Source: Proteus vulgaris
Lineage (GTDB): Bacteria > Pseudomonadota > Gammaproteobacteria > Enterobacterales > Enterobacteriaceae
Assembly (NCBI RefSeq): GCF_033708015.1
Contig: NZ_CP137920.1
Coordinates: 1,488,001 to 1,552,000 of the forward strand
Reading direction: 5' to 3'
Length of the DNA: 64,000 nucleotides
Made by a program: the position numbers and the translations under genes. Shown one piece after another: positions 16,947 through 26,698 of this stretch. Within the stretch, counting starts at the first letter, position 1; each line of letters begins with the position of its first letter. The notes under the pieces were generated by a model, which was not told the DNA's origin, searched no databases, and saw nothing but the letters and a program-made list of their open reading frames with translations.

Positions 16947-17396
16947 TTAACGCGAGATAACTCGTTTACCTTTATAATTAAACCAATTTTCACGTAATTT
17001 ATCGTAACTAAGATTAAATGCATAGGTATAGAAAAGAAAAAAGGCAAAAAAGCCGACTTCTAATAAGAATGCATTCCACAGTGACATATTTAATAAAAAT
17101 GCCAATATCGGTAAACCAATGATTACAAAACTTAATTCAAATCCAATAGTATGCATGATTCGTACTTTTGTTGGTCTTGGACCTTTGATTAAGGGCCAAT
17201 AGCGGTCAAAAATCATGTTGTAAAATAAATTCAATAACATAGCTAATGTTGATAAAACAATAGCTACGGTTCCCATTTGAAAAATTGAGCGACCCAAAAT
17301 CCATGCACTAAGTGGCGCTGTTATTGTGATGGCTATTATTTCAAATGAAACAGCGTGAAAAACGCGCTCAGTAAATGTTTTTTGATATTGGCTCAT
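16947..17396 (-). CDS. PACE-family multidrug efflux pump (AceI-like)
   Basis: A 149-residue inner-membrane protein with four hydrophobic spans in two halves. The halves carry the PACE repeat motifs: ERVFHAVSFEIIAI in span 1 and RIMHTIGFELSFV in span 3, with WN in the loop (SLWNAFLLE). PACE pumps export chlorhexidine and other biocides by proton exchange. Start ATG 17396 has GAGGTGG just upstream; the ORF could reach 4 codons further but without a better site. Divergent from a LysR gene, as AceI is from AceR in Acinetobacter. Confidence 0.85.
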   Translation of the reverse strand: MSQYQKTFTERVFHAVSFEIIAITITAPLSAWILGRSIFQMGTVAIVLSTLAMLLNLFYNMIFDRYWPLIKGPRPTKVRIMHTIGFELSFVIIGLPILAFLLNMSLWNAFLLEVGFFAFFLFYTYAFNLSYDKLRENWFNYKGKRVISR

Positions 17397-17447
17397 ACCC
17401 CACCTCAAATTAATTATTTAGCAAAAACGAGTGCAATTATTGATAAT

Positions 17448-17467
17448 ATTTTGTATATATACAAAAT
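17448..17467. promoter_or_regulatory. 20-bp perfect palindrome between efflux and LysR genes
   Basis: ATTTTGTATATATACAAAAT reads the same on both strands. It lies between the divergent PACE and LysR genes, 28 bases before the regulator start, in the usual place for a LysR binding site (T-N11-A type). Likely operator for both promoters. Confidence 0.65.
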
Positions 17468-17495
17468 AGGAGCCATCGAAAAAGCCGATACTATA

Positions 17496-18368
17496 ATGAA
17501 CTATTCCATAGAAACTTTGCGTACATTTATTGAAGCAGCTTCGTTAAAATCATTTTCTGCCGCTGCGCGAAAATTAAATAAAAGCCAATCTACTGTCAGT
17601 AGTACGATCAGTGGATTTGAAGATGATATGGGTTTTGAACTATTTGAACGTAAAGGAAGAGAATCAACGCTGACTTTTGCAGGGCAAAAGGTATTAAGTT
17701 TAGTTGAAGACATATTAGCGGCGGATGAACGTTTACAAGCACTAAGAATAGAACTATCTCCAGAAATGGAGCCCCGTCTAAGCTGTGTTTTTTCGGATAT
17801 GTATCAACCCCCTCATTCTGAGCAACTTTTAAAACTTCTAGATAAAGAATTTCCTCATATTGAATTTGAATTTCTTGTTGCTGAAAACGATGATGTCATC
17901 AATATGCTACAAAATAATCAGGCGCATATTGGTATGATGGAATCACGAATAGAGTACCCCGTTGATATCGCTTTTGCCCGTTTACCTGTTAGTGGTGAAT
18001 TAGGATTATATGCACATAAAAATCATCCTCTTGCGAAAGAAATTAAAATTAACTATCAGCATTTAACGATGCATCGTCAACTAAGGCTAAGTAGCCGTGC
18101 TCAATTTATTATTAATAGTGAAAAAAATTGGTTGGCACCTAACTATTTGTTACTGCTTGAAATGGCGGAGCAAGAAATGGGATGGGCAATATTACCCACT
18201 TGGCTCGTCGAGCAATTTGGGCATGAGTTATTAGTTAGCCTTAATTACGATCAGTTTCCGAAAAAAATTGATATTGATTTAGTGTGGTCTAGAAATAATC
18301 CACCAGGAAAAGCGGGATATTGGATGATAGATAATCTTTTGAAAAACAACATTCCGCATTCTATTTAG
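17496..18368 (+). CDS. LysR-family regulator, probable regulator of the PACE pump
   Basis: A 290-residue LysR protein: winged helix-turn-helix in residues 1-60 (ETLRTFIEAASLKSFSAAARKLNKSQSTVSSTI), then a substrate-binding domain. The frame is open further upstream but residues before MNYSIETLRTF look unlike a LysR start, so I place the start at ATG 17496. Divergent gene order and the palindrome between the genes make local control of the efflux pump the obvious role. The inducer cannot be read from sequence. Confidence 0.85.
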   Translation: MNYSIETLRTFIEAASLKSFSAAARKLNKSQSTVSSTISGFEDDMGFELFERKGRESTLTFAGQKVLSLVEDILAADERLQALRIELSPEMEPRLSCVFSDMYQPPHSEQLLKLLDKEFPHIEFEFLVAENDDVINMLQNNQAHIGMMESRIEYPVDIAFARLPVSGELGLYAHKNHPLAKEIKINYQHLTMHRQLRLSSRAQFIINSEKNWLAPNYLLLLEMAEQEMGWAILPTWLVEQFGHELLVSLNYDQFPKKIDIDLVWSRNNPPGKAGYWMIDNLLKNNIPHSI

Positions 18369-18664
18369 TTAAAAAGAAAAACCATCATTAACAATGCAAT
18401 AATTGATTGTATTGTTGAATAAAATCTACCTCTTTTAATAGGGTGTTTAAAATGCACCTTTTTAAAAAAAGGGGATAATGGAGCTTTCGGTTGATTAATA
18501 TCTTGCTTTTTGATTCAACTTTTTTAATTGAAGGTTATTTTTTAGGCATTTGGTTGGTGTTATTATAGAACTTTTACTCATCAACATAATTTCTTTGTTC
18601 TATAATTAATCAAGTCTAGGGTATTAATATTTAATTCATTATTTAACATAATTGAGATGTCACT

Positions 18665-19606
18665 ATGGAATTAAAGGATTACTACGCCATAATGGGTGTC
18701 AAACCCACTGATGATACTAAAACGATTAAAACTGCTTATCGTCGTTTAGCAAAAAAATATCATCCAGATGTCAGTAAAGAGCCAAATGCTGAAGAGCGCT
18801 TTAAAGAAATTGCTCAAGCATGGGAAATATTAGGTGATGAACAACGTAGAGCCGAATATGATGAACTTTGGGCTCATCGTAACGATCCTAAATTTAGGCA
18901 ATTTACACAACAACATTCAAATAAGGAGCAAGGAAGTTTTAGCCAAGAAGATTTTGATGATTTTTACGCTTCATTTTTTGGTCAACATTCGCCATTTGAA
19001 GGGCGTCGATCTCGGCAGGCACCTAAACAGCGTGGGCATGATTTAGAAATAGAATTAGCTGTTTTTCTGGAAGAATCACTGGAAGAGCATAAGCGTACGA
19101 TTAGTTATCACTTACCTGTTTATAATGTTTTCGGAGTTTTGGAAAAAGAGATCCCTAAAACTTTGAATGTGAAAATTCCAGCCGGTGTTATTGATGGGCA
19201 ACGTATCCGTTTAAAAGGTCAGGGAACAACAGGTGAAAATGGTGGAGAGAATGGTGATTTATGGTTAACAATTCGTATTGCACCTCATCCCCTATTTGAT
19301 ATTAAAGGTCACGATTTAGAAATAGTCGTCCCAGTAGCTCCTTGGGAAGCTGCATTAGGTGCAAAAATTCCTATACCTACAATAAAAGAAAAAATATTGT
19401 TAACGATCCCTGCTGGAAGTCAAGCAGGACAAAAGTTACGTATTAAAGGAAAAGGGTTAGTTAGTAAAGGGGTTAGCGGTGATTTATATGCAATTTTAAA
19501 AATTGTGATGCCACCTAAACCTGATGAAAATATACGAGAATTATGGCAACAAATTGCAGATAGCCAGACCGATTATAATCCACGTAAAGACTGGGAGAAT
19601 AAATAA
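18665..19606 (+). CDS. cbpA: Curved DNA-binding protein CbpA (DnaJ-like co-chaperone)
   Basis: A 313-residue type B J-protein. The J domain (residues 1-70) holds the HPD motif in [13 protein letters not shown]-like linker with [17 protein letters not shown] sequence follows (about 95-115), then two substrate-binding beta domains ([18 protein letters not shown] and [18 protein letters not shown]). There is no zinc centre, which separates CbpA from DnaJ. CbpA also binds curved DNA. The stop overlaps the cbpM start, and its partner encoded there inhibits it, as in E. coli. Confidence 0.93.
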   Translation: MELKDYYAIMGVKPTDDTKTIKTAYRRLAKKYHPDVSKEPNAEERFKEIAQAWEILGDEQRRAEYDELWAHRNDPKFRQFTQQHSNKEQGSFSQEDFDDFYASFFGQHSPFEGRRSRQAPKQRGHDLEIELAVFLEESLEEHKRTISYHLPVYNVFGVLEKEIPKTLNVKIPAGVIDGQRIRLKGQGTTGENGGENGDLWLTIRIAPHPLFDIKGHDLEIVVPVAPWEAALGAKIPIPTIKEKILLTIPAGSQAGQKLRIKGKGLVSKGVSGDLYAILKIVMPPKPDENIRELWQQIADSQTDYNPRKDWENK

Positions 19607-19911
19607 TGGGTCAATTAACAACAACCGTATTTACTGTCACTGAGTTTTGTCATCATACTGGAATATCAAATGATGAACTCAACGAGTTTGTAGCGCTTGG
19701 TATGATAGAACCGCTAGAAATTGAAACTCAGGAGTGGTTTTTCGATGATAACGCTATTGTGGTGACTCATCGTGCATTAAAACTTCATAAAGAGCTTGCA
19801 TTAGATTGGCATGGTATCGCTATTGCACTGACTTTATTAGATGAAAATGAGCAGTTAAAACAAGAAAATAAGCAATTACGGCAGCAGTTAATGCGTTTTA
19901 TAGATGAATAA
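19606..19911 (+). CDS. cbpM: Chaperone modulator CbpM
   Basis: A 101-residue protein in the overlapping frame after cbpA (TAATG). It has a MerR-like helix-turn-helix ([28 protein letters not shown]) and a C-terminal helix ([21 protein letters not shown]) that may form a coiled coil. CbpM binds the J domain of CbpA and blocks its co-chaperone and DNA-binding activity. Confidence 0.92.
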   Translation: MGQLTTTVFTVTEFCHHTGISNDELNEFVALGMIEPLEIETQEWFFDDNAIVVTHRALKLHKELALDWHGIAIALTLLDENEQLKQENKQLRQQLMRFIDE

Positions 19912-19920
19912 AAATTAATA

Positions 19921-19963
19921 AAATAGCCACTAAAGCAGTAAATAAATTCAGTGGCTATTTTTA
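19921..19963 (+). terminator. Terminator of cbpAM
   Basis: AAATAGCCACT and AGTGGCTATTT form an 11-bp stem (19921-19931 with 19950-19960), followed by TT. It ends the two-gene operon. Confidence 0.8.
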
Positions 19964-20624
19964 TACCTAAAAATTTATTTTTTTACTTTGTTTATCTGTT
20001 TTGTTTTTAATTTAGAGTGCAGTGAAGGTTTATTTAATAATAATTTATAAAATTTATTTAATAAGTGGTTCTTGATCATTTTATTTGTAAAATACAGTTT
20101 TCTAAATTTAGGAAAATATAATTATATAATCACTCCAATAAGAGTCGTTAAATTAAAAGAAGAGTTTTAACAACTGGTTGAAATTATAAAATAAAAAATA
20201 AACTTATGGTTTCTGATAAAAATCTCTAGAAAATAAAATTAAAACGTTTTTTAGAACGGTACAATAAAATTAACATAAGTTATTATTAAATTTATTGTAT
20301 CGTTATCATCTTTAACATTAACAGTCATTTATATAAATGACATTGCTATTAATTACATGAAAATAATGTCAATAACAAATCTCATCTTGATTTATTTGTC
20401 TTTCAAATATGTTTTCTCATGAAATCATCTAATATTAATATGATGTGTATAATTAATGTTTTTATTTTAAAATATAATAATCATTGAGATGTAAATCACG
20501 GAAATCTATACTTTTTCATTGCTAATATTCCGCATCAAATTATCTATCTGGTTTTTTTATTTTAATTCTAAAAAGAGACTTAATTGTTTTATAAATTATA
20601 AATAACAAGCAAATGGAGAGTTTT
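19964..20624. other. 660-base AT-rich non-coding stretch with a palindrome
   Basis: No gene was found on either strand. A perfect 18-bp palindrome GTCATTTATATAAATGAC lies at 20324-20341, about 285 bases before the dipeptidase start and might be an operator. The rest is AT-rich and without clear promoters that I can point to. Confidence 0.5.
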
Positions 20625-22121
20625 ATGTCTTTATTTAAAAAGGGTATTATTGCCTTATCTATTAATATTGCATTAGTATCTTCAGCTTTAGCCTGTACAA
20701 CGTTATTAGCGGGAAGTGAAGCAACAAATGATGGTTCGTTGATTATTGCTCGTAGCGCAGATAGCGATGCATTAAAAGCACAACATTTTGTTATTCATCC
20801 AGCTAAAACGAATCAAACGGGTATTTACAGTACCAAAGAGCATAACGGTGCTAATAATTTTACATATCCATTGCCTAAGAATTCATTACGCTATACCACT
20901 GTACCGAATTGGAAAACGCAACTCCATGGTGCCACAGGGTTTAATGAATTAGGTGTGGGTGTCAGTGGCACTGAATCTATTTTTGCTTCACCTAAGGCAC
21001 TCGCTTTTGATCCCTATGTTGAAGAGACTGGAATTACTGAAGATGATATTCCAGATGTACTACTTTCAAGAGCAAAAACAGCTCGTGAAGCAGTGGAATT
21101 ATTAGGAAGCATTATTGAAAAACAAGGTGCCGGTGAAGGATTTGGTGTTGCTGTTGTTGATAAAAATGAGCTTTGGTATTTAGAAACTGGAACAGGGCAT
21201 CATTGGATTGCACAAAAATTACCTAAAGATAAATACTTTGCAACAGGAAACCAAGGGCGACTACAACACTATGATACTAACAGTAATGATGTATTAGGAT
21301 CTAAAAATCTAGTGGAATTTGCTGTTGAGAAAGGGCTTTATAATCCTAAAAAAGAAGGCGAGTTTAATTTTTCAAAAGCATATACTCGGGATGACGAACG
21401 AGATCGTACTTATAATGATCCGCGAGTATGGGTTATTCAGCAGCAATTTAATCCATCATTAAAACAGGCTGTGGATGATGGTCGCAATTTTGCACCTTTA
21501 TTAACACCAGAAAAAAAAGTCTCTGTTGAAGAAGCTAAAGCGATGTTACGCAATCACTTTGAAGGAACAGAGCATGATCCATATAGCAATGGAGTAAATG
21601 GCAAAGAACCATGGCGCCCAATTAGCGTATTTAGAACTTATGAAGCCCATGTGATGCAAGTCCGCCCTGAACTGCCTCAAGAAATAGGTGAAGTCACTTA
21701 TGTCGGATTAGGTATGGCGGATTTAACTGCATTTGTTCCCTATTACAGTGGATTGAAAACTTATCCGCAACACTATGGGATCGGTACGAATAACGCAGAT
21801 AGTGATTCTATTTATTGGAAATATCGTAAATTACAGACATTAGTGATGACAGACTATCCAAAACTTGCACCAATAGTGAAGAAGGCCTATCAAGAATGGG
21901 AAGATAAAACCGCATTAGAGCAAAAAGAAATGGAAGCTAACTATCTCAAAATGGTGCAAACAGATAAAGTTGGTGCAGATAAAATGCTTAACGAGTTTAA
22001 TCTACGAGTCATGGCTGATGCTGAAAAATTAACTGAAAATTTAATGAATGAAGTGTTTACAATAAGAACAAAAGATATTCAAGACGATATTTTCTTTGCA
22101 AATAAATCTAAAAAAGACTAG
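20625..22121 (+). CDS. Secreted C69-family dipeptidase
   Basis: A 498-residue protein. ATG 20625 follows GGAGAG by 4 bases, so it is preferred over the ATG at 20613. A signal peptide (LFKKGIIALSINIALVSSALA) ends just before Cys, giving a mature protein starting CTTLLAGSEATNDGS: the N-terminal Cys nucleophile of Ntn hydrolases of family C69 (PepD-like). Other family marks are IARSADSD and GTNNADSDSIYWKYRKLQ. It would hydrolyse dipeptides outside the inner membrane. It stands alone with its own terminator. Specificity is unknown. Confidence 0.85.
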   Translation: MSLFKKGIIALSINIALVSSALACTTLLAGSEATNDGSLIIARSADSDALKAQHFVIHPAKTNQTGIYSTKEHNGANNFTYPLPKNSLRYTTVPNWKTQLHGATGFNELGVGVSGTESIFASPKALAFDPYVEETGITEDDIPDVLLSRAKTAREAVELLGSIIEKQGAGEGFGVAVVDKNELWYLETGTGHHWIAQKLPKDKYFATGNQGRLQHYDTNSNDVLGSKNLVEFAVEKGLYNPKKEGEFNFSKAYTRDDERDRTYNDPRVWVIQQQFNPSLKQAVDDGRNFAPLLTPEKKVSVEEAKAMLRNHFEGTEHDPYSNGVNGKEPWRPISVFRTYEAHVMQVRPELPQEIGEVTYVGLGMADLTAFVPYYSGLKTYPQHYGIGTNNADSDSIYWKYRKLQTLVMTDYPKLAPIVKKAYQEWEDKTALEQKEMEANYLKMVQTDKVGADKMLNEFNLRVMADAEKLTENLMNEVFTIRTKDIQDDIFFANKSKKD

Positions 22122-22153
22122 TTGAAACTTCTTATTTGAAATACAACTTAAAT

Positions 22154-22185
22154 AAAAGATCCCAGTTCATTTTTTGGGATCTTTT
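22154..22185. terminator. Bidirectional terminator between dipeptidase and AraC genes
   Basis: AAAAGATCCCA (22154-22164) and TGGGATCTTTT (22175-22185) make an 11-bp stem with T tracts on both sides, between two convergent genes. Confidence 0.85.
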
Positions 22186-22198
22186 CAATTTGGGTTAA

Positions 22199-23095
22199 TT
22201 AAAGAACAGGAATGTAGTAACTTATTTGTTTTAAGTATTGTTCACTTTGCTCAAGTAATTTATCGTAACTTACCGATTGTTTTAGTGTATATTGTTCAAT
22301 ATCAGGACCGGGTCTACGTAATAAATTCATTTTAGGTAATACTTTAGTATATACGGTGTAAATAATGTCATCGTAACCAGTTAGTGAGCCTAAAATTTCA
22401 TCCATATGAAAAGTAATTGCTAAATATTTACCACTCGGTAATTCTAATTGTGACATTGCTGATAGATTAGATGTTGTTGATAATTTTTCTTTATCAACAG
22501 CGGTACTATAAATGTACATTGTATCTTCTAATGTACTCGCAGATGCTCGATGCATTGCATATAGTTCTGTGGGTATTGTATTCACATCCTTCAAAAATTT
22601 ACGCCAAAATTCTTTTCTAAATTTTTTCTTGTCTGAATTCCACGTTGAAACGGGTTTGTTGTATTGATGAGACATACCCGCTAATTTTAGGGAAGGAAAG
22701 GTAATTATTTCATATTTAGCGCTCAGTTCGACAGTTTCTAGAGCTGGAAAAATCAGTTCACTAATATCCCAACCTGGCTTTTTTCTGTATTCGGAAGGCG
22801 TGATATTAAACTGTTTTTTAAATGCGCGGCAAAATGTTTGTTGAGAATCAAACCGATATTTCAATGAGATATCCAGCAGGCTACAACGTGTTATGCGTAA
22901 AGCGTAAGCACCACAAGATAAACGGCGGGCGAGTATGTATTTTCCTAAAGATATTCCTGTATATGCTTTAAATAAGCGCTGAAAGTGCCATTTTGTATAG
23001 CCTGATTTTTCAGCAACAATATCTAGTGATAAGTGTGAATCAAGATTTTGCTCAATCCAAACAATAATATCTTTAACAACATTCTCTTGGAGCAT
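22199..23095 (-). CDS. Rob-like AraC-family regulator with GyrI-like domain
   Basis: A 298-residue protein with an N-terminal AraC DNA-binding domain (WIEQNLDSHLSLDIVAEKSGYTKWHFQRLFKAYTG, FDSQQTFCRAFKKQFNITPSEYRK) and a C-terminal effector-binding domain of the GyrI/SOUL-like type (about 125-298). That domain order is that of Rob. The protein shares the layout, but Rob itself is usually elsewhere, so this may be a Rob paralogue. Two neighbours in the window (AAC(2')-I type acetyltransferase and PACE pump) are resistance-type genes, but no shared operator was seen. Confidence 0.8.
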   Translation of the reverse strand: MLQENVVKDIIVWIEQNLDSHLSLDIVAEKSGYTKWHFQRLFKAYTGISLGKYILARRLSCGAYALRITRCSLLDISLKYRFDSQQTFCRAFKKQFNITPSEYRKKPGWDISELIFPALETVELSAKYEIITFPSLKLAGMSHQYNKPVSTWNSDKKKFRKEFWRKFLKDVNTIPTELYAMHRASASTLEDTMYIYSTAVDKEKLSTTSNLSAMSQLELPSGKYLAITFHMDEILGSLTGYDDIIYTVYTKVLPKMNLLRRPGPDIEQYTLKQSVSYDKLLEQSEQYLKQISYYIPVL

Positions 23096-23446
23096 GAAAA
23101 TTCCTATTATTTTTCTTTATCGATATTTTTCAACAAGATCGACTTTATTTATTGAACTACAATAAATTTATAGGTACTAGGATAATAGCATATCGTATAG
23201 TGATAATTACATTGAATAAAGTAAAATAGGCAGGCAATAATGTAAAGTTATGTATTGCAATTTATTTGAATTTAACTAAAAACTGTATTTTGACTCAACC
23301 ATCAATGATTGATTATTTTTTATTAAAACATTCATATATGTTTTTAGACTTAAGAAAATGCGGAGATATCCTATTTTATCTTTAAAAGATAAAATCTAGT
23401 CTAATTTTATTAGTAAAATCTTATTTGGCTATTTTAGGAGATGTAA
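23096..23446. other. Non-coding stretch before mliC-like gene
   Basis: AT-rich, no ORF above noise on either strand. It should hold the promoter of the leftward regulator and of the rightward lysozyme inhibitor, which has an AGGAGATG ribosome site directly before its start. Confidence 0.4.
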
Positions 23447-23779
23447 ATGAATAAGTTATTTTCTATTTCTGCTATTGCTTTAGTTTCTTTATTAATAACA
23501 GCTCCTGCTTTGGCGGCTAAAACGGATACTTATAACTGTGAAGGTCAAAAAATTAGAGTTTCTTTTCCTACTGAACAACTCGCTGTTATGTATTACAACA
23601 ATGAAATTATTGTTTTAAAAGAAGCCATTGCGGCTAGTGGCGCTCGTTATGTCGGTGAGAATTTTCAAATTTGGGGTAAAGGAAAAGGTGAGTTTAATTT
23701 AGCTACAATTTCAGAAGATGATGCAGTTAATGGACGTTTTGCTGAAGATAAAGGGCGCACTTGTGAATTAGTAAAATAA
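23447..23779 (+). CDS. MliC/PliC-type lysozyme inhibitor
   Basis: A 110-residue exported protein with a signal peptide ending ...APALA. The mature part has YNCEGQKIRVSF and, later, GARYVGENFQIWGKGKGEFNLATI and a final Cys, the usual pattern of the C-type lysozyme inhibitor fold, with the two Cys probably bonded. No lipobox, so it should be soluble in the periplasm rather than membrane-bound as in MliC. It would protect the wall from host lysozyme. Confidence 0.85.
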   Translation: MNKLFSISAIALVSLLITAPALAAKTDTYNCEGQKIRVSFPTEQLAVMYYNNEIIVLKEAIAASGARYVGENFQIWGKGKGEFNLATISEDDAVNGRFAEDKGRTCELVK

Positions 23780-23806
23780 GGTAAAACTTAGTCATAAATA
23801 AAGAAG

Positions 23807-23829
23807 AGGACAATTTATTGTCCTTTTTT
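23807..23829 (+). terminator. Terminator of the lysozyme inhibitor gene
   Basis: AGGACAAT (23807-23814) pairs with ATTGTCCT (23817-23824), followed by TTTTTA. Confidence 0.8.
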
Positions 23830-23972
23830 ATAAGAAAAAGATTAAGTAAATATAATAATTTAAAGTAACAATAACGAGTATAGAAAAAATAATAACACAT
23901 TTTTTATCACATAAATTAGATGGTCATAAAAAAATAAATCAGTTATAAATAGAGTCTTATTGTGATTTTTAA

Positions 23973-24518
<546 letters not shown>

Positions 24519-24766
24519 GTCTCTTACTTATTATGACAAATTCGATTATACTCATAGAAAGTCGTGTGAAATTTATTTATTTTTAAAAACAAAAATAAAT
24601 TTTAGTTTATTTATCTGTAACGAAAAAATTATTGCGAGTTTATATGAAATCTTACCCTTAGCTTGTCTTAACATTAGTTTTTAAAAGCAAAATTTAGAAA
24701 TAATAGACATTGCTATCTAAATTGGCAGGCAATGTATTATCAAAAATTAATAAAAGACAAAACCTA

Positions 24767-25624
24767 ATGAAAATTAAAAACTCAAGAAAATATAATGTAT
24801 CATTACCAGATAATAGAATTTTAACGTGGTATGAATCAGGTCCAGAACAAGGTAAACCCGTATTATTTTGTACTGGTGCTGGTATGAGTGGTTTATTAGG
24901 CGTAAATATTGACCTTTTAAATAAGCTGAATATTCGGTTGATTATCCCCAGTCGTCCAGGGTTAGGCGATTCCACTTTTGATCCTCAAAAGTCGTTAAAA
25001 TCTTTTTCTAAAGATATTTCATTTTTATTAGACCATCTTCGTATTAAAAGTATTAATGTAATGGGGTTTTCACAAGGCGCTGTTTTTGCTATGGCCCTTT
25101 GTGTTTATTGTCATGTTGATAAATTACTTATTGTCGCAGGACAAGATCAATTCGATTACCCAGCTACACAAAATAAGCTACCAGATGATGTTGTTAATAT
25201 GCAACGTCAAGCTGTGGGTTCACCTGATTCTTTAGCCAGTTGGATTAAGCAAAATATAACAGCAAAGTGGTTAATGGATTTTATTCTAAATTACAGTGCT
25301 GATGTTGATTTGGCTATTTATAAATCAATTGATTTTCTGCCAGTTTATCAAGAATGTATGGCTGAAGCTTTTAAACAAGGCAATGAGGGATACACTCAAG
25401 ATTTGCTGATTGCGATGCAACCTTGGGGATTTTCACCTGAAGAAATAAAGACACCAACAACCTTATGGTATGGAATGAAAGATACCAGTACAGTTCATTC
25501 TCCAGACTTTGGGGATTTATTGTTTCAACGCTTTCCTAACGCTGAACGGCGTTTATGGCCAGAAGAAGGTGGTTCACTTCTATGGGCGAAAACAGAAGAA
25601 ATTTTATCAGAACTCGCTGATTAA
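24767..25624 (+). CDS. Alpha/beta hydrolase
   Basis: A 285-residue hydrolase. I place the start at ATG 24767; the frame is open 57 bases upstream from a TTG. The nucleophile elbow is GFSQGA (about residue 102), with oxyanion-type GAGMSGLLG near residue 36 and an acidic position in WYGMKDTST. The expected final His is not obvious: the C-terminal segment reads RRLWPEEGGSLLW, where many relatives have G-H. It may use another residue or be inactive. The substrate is unknown. Confidence 0.7.
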   Translation: MKIKNSRKYNVSLPDNRILTWYESGPEQGKPVLFCTGAGMSGLLGVNIDLLNKLNIRLIIPSRPGLGDSTFDPQKSLKSFSKDISFLLDHLRIKSINVMGFSQGAVFAMALCVYCHVDKLLIVAGQDQFDYPATQNKLPDDVVNMQRQAVGSPDSLASWIKQNITAKWLMDFILNYSADVDLAIYKSIDFLPVYQECMAEAFKQGNEGYTQDLLIAMQPWGFSPEEIKTPTTLWYGMKDTSTVHSPDFGDLLFQRFPNAERRLWPEEGGSLLWAKTEEILSELAD

Positions 25625-25650
25625 GATGATGTAGTACATTAATGATAAAG

Positions 25651-25692
25651 TAGATACTGTTTATCTTAAAAAATAACAGTATCTGCTTTTTT
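25651..25692 (+). terminator. Terminator of the hydrolase gene
   Basis: AGATACTGTT (25652-25661) pairs with AACAGTATCT (25675-25684); six T follow shortly after. Confidence 0.75.
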
Positions 25693-25851
25693 ATTCATGT
25701 TCTTAAATTAAAATAATGGGATAGGTAAAATAGATAATTATTTTTATCTTATAATTATTTTCTAATTTGGTATTCGAAAAAAATTATTCAAAATAAAAAT
25801 GAAAATAATTTGCTATAAAATGAATTATATGACTTAATAGCGCTACTGGTT

Positions 25852-26020
25852 TGGAAGTACAGACCTATTTATGTTAGTGCAGTTTTAAGTAGTTCACCGT
25901 TTAGCGTTATCCCTGATACCTCTTCGTTGCGAATTCCTTCAAATAGTTACCATAAGTAAAAATCCGAAATCAAACCGCAAACTATGCCTTATGGCTAAAT
26001 AATTAATTAAAGGAAATCTT
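25852..26020 (+). promoter_or_regulatory. cspA-type long leader with cold box
   Basis: TGGAAGTACAGA (25852-25863) resembles the cold box TGACGTACAGA found at the start of E. coli cspA leaders. It begins a leader of about 160 bases before the gene, which in cspA acts as an RNA thermosensor. The leader ends in an AAAGGA ribosome site at 26010-26015. Confidence 0.65.
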
Positions 26021-26233
26021 ATGTCTAATACAATGACTGGTACAGTAAAATGGTTTAACGATGATAAAGGTTTTGGCTTTATCACTCCTAAAGACGGTAG
26101 CAAAGACGTATTCGTACACTTTTCAGCGATCCAAAGCGATAGCTTCAAATCACTGAAAGAAGGTCAAGAAGTTTCATTTTCTATCGAAAATGGCGCTAAA
26201 GGCCCAGCAGCAGCGAATGTAATCGCTCTGTAA
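26021..26233 (+). CDS. cspA: Cold shock protein, CspA family
   Basis: A 70-residue single cold shock domain with both RNA-binding motifs, KGFGFITP (RNP1) and VFVHF (RNP2), and the full-length family size. It begins [14 protein letters not shown] and ends [10 protein letters not shown], very close to CspA of E. coli. It destabilises RNA hairpins. The long leader and the immediate terminator agree with cold-regulated single-gene control. Other Csp paralogues in the genome cannot be ruled out as closer to the E. coli gene. Confidence 0.9.
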   Translation: MSNTMTGTVKWFNDDKGFGFITPKDGSKDVFVHFSAIQSDSFKSLKEGQEVSFSIENGAKGPAAANVIAL

Positions 26234-26295
26234 TTTACTGAGCTATTATTACTGTATACATTTTGCTTATTGCAATATCAATATAAGTAATCGTG

Positions 26296-26324
26296 AAAAA
26301 ACCTCACTTCGGTGGGGTTTTTTT
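26296..26324 (+). terminator. Terminator of cspA
   Basis: AACCTCAC and GTGGGGTT form an 8-bp stem with a TTCG loop (around 26300-26318), followed by TTTTT. Confidence 0.9.
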
Positions 26325-26326
26325 AT

Positions 26327-26698
26327 AGAGATTTCTAGTGCTGTTTAAAATTGAAGCCTATTTATTAAAGTGTATAAAAATAGGTTTATTAAAGTTATGT
26401 AAGTTTTTAATCTAATTTATCCTAAATTTTAGAAAGCTATTTGCTTTAATACTTAATAATTTTTACAAGAAAATAAATTAATAGATAAATAAGTTATTAT
26501 AATGGCAGAATAAAGGCATCAAGATATTGCCTTCTCGATCAAAAGAAAGAAAAAAAATTTATTAAAATGAAAAGATATCAGATAAATCATAAAAATAATT
26601 TAAGATAAAAATTAAATTAATAATTAATGACTTATTCTAAATAATTACTGTCTAATTCAATATGACTTAAATGCTTTTAGTTCCTAAAGGACAAACTT
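26327..26698. other. AT-rich non-coding stretch before the acyltransferase
   Basis: No ORF is supported. The end holds the ribosome site TAAAGGACAA of the next gene. Confidence 0.4.

Noticed and set aside
17355..17495. Longer start for the LysR gene upstream of ATG 17496
   Set aside because: It would cross the divergent promoter and palindrome and overlap the efflux gene start.
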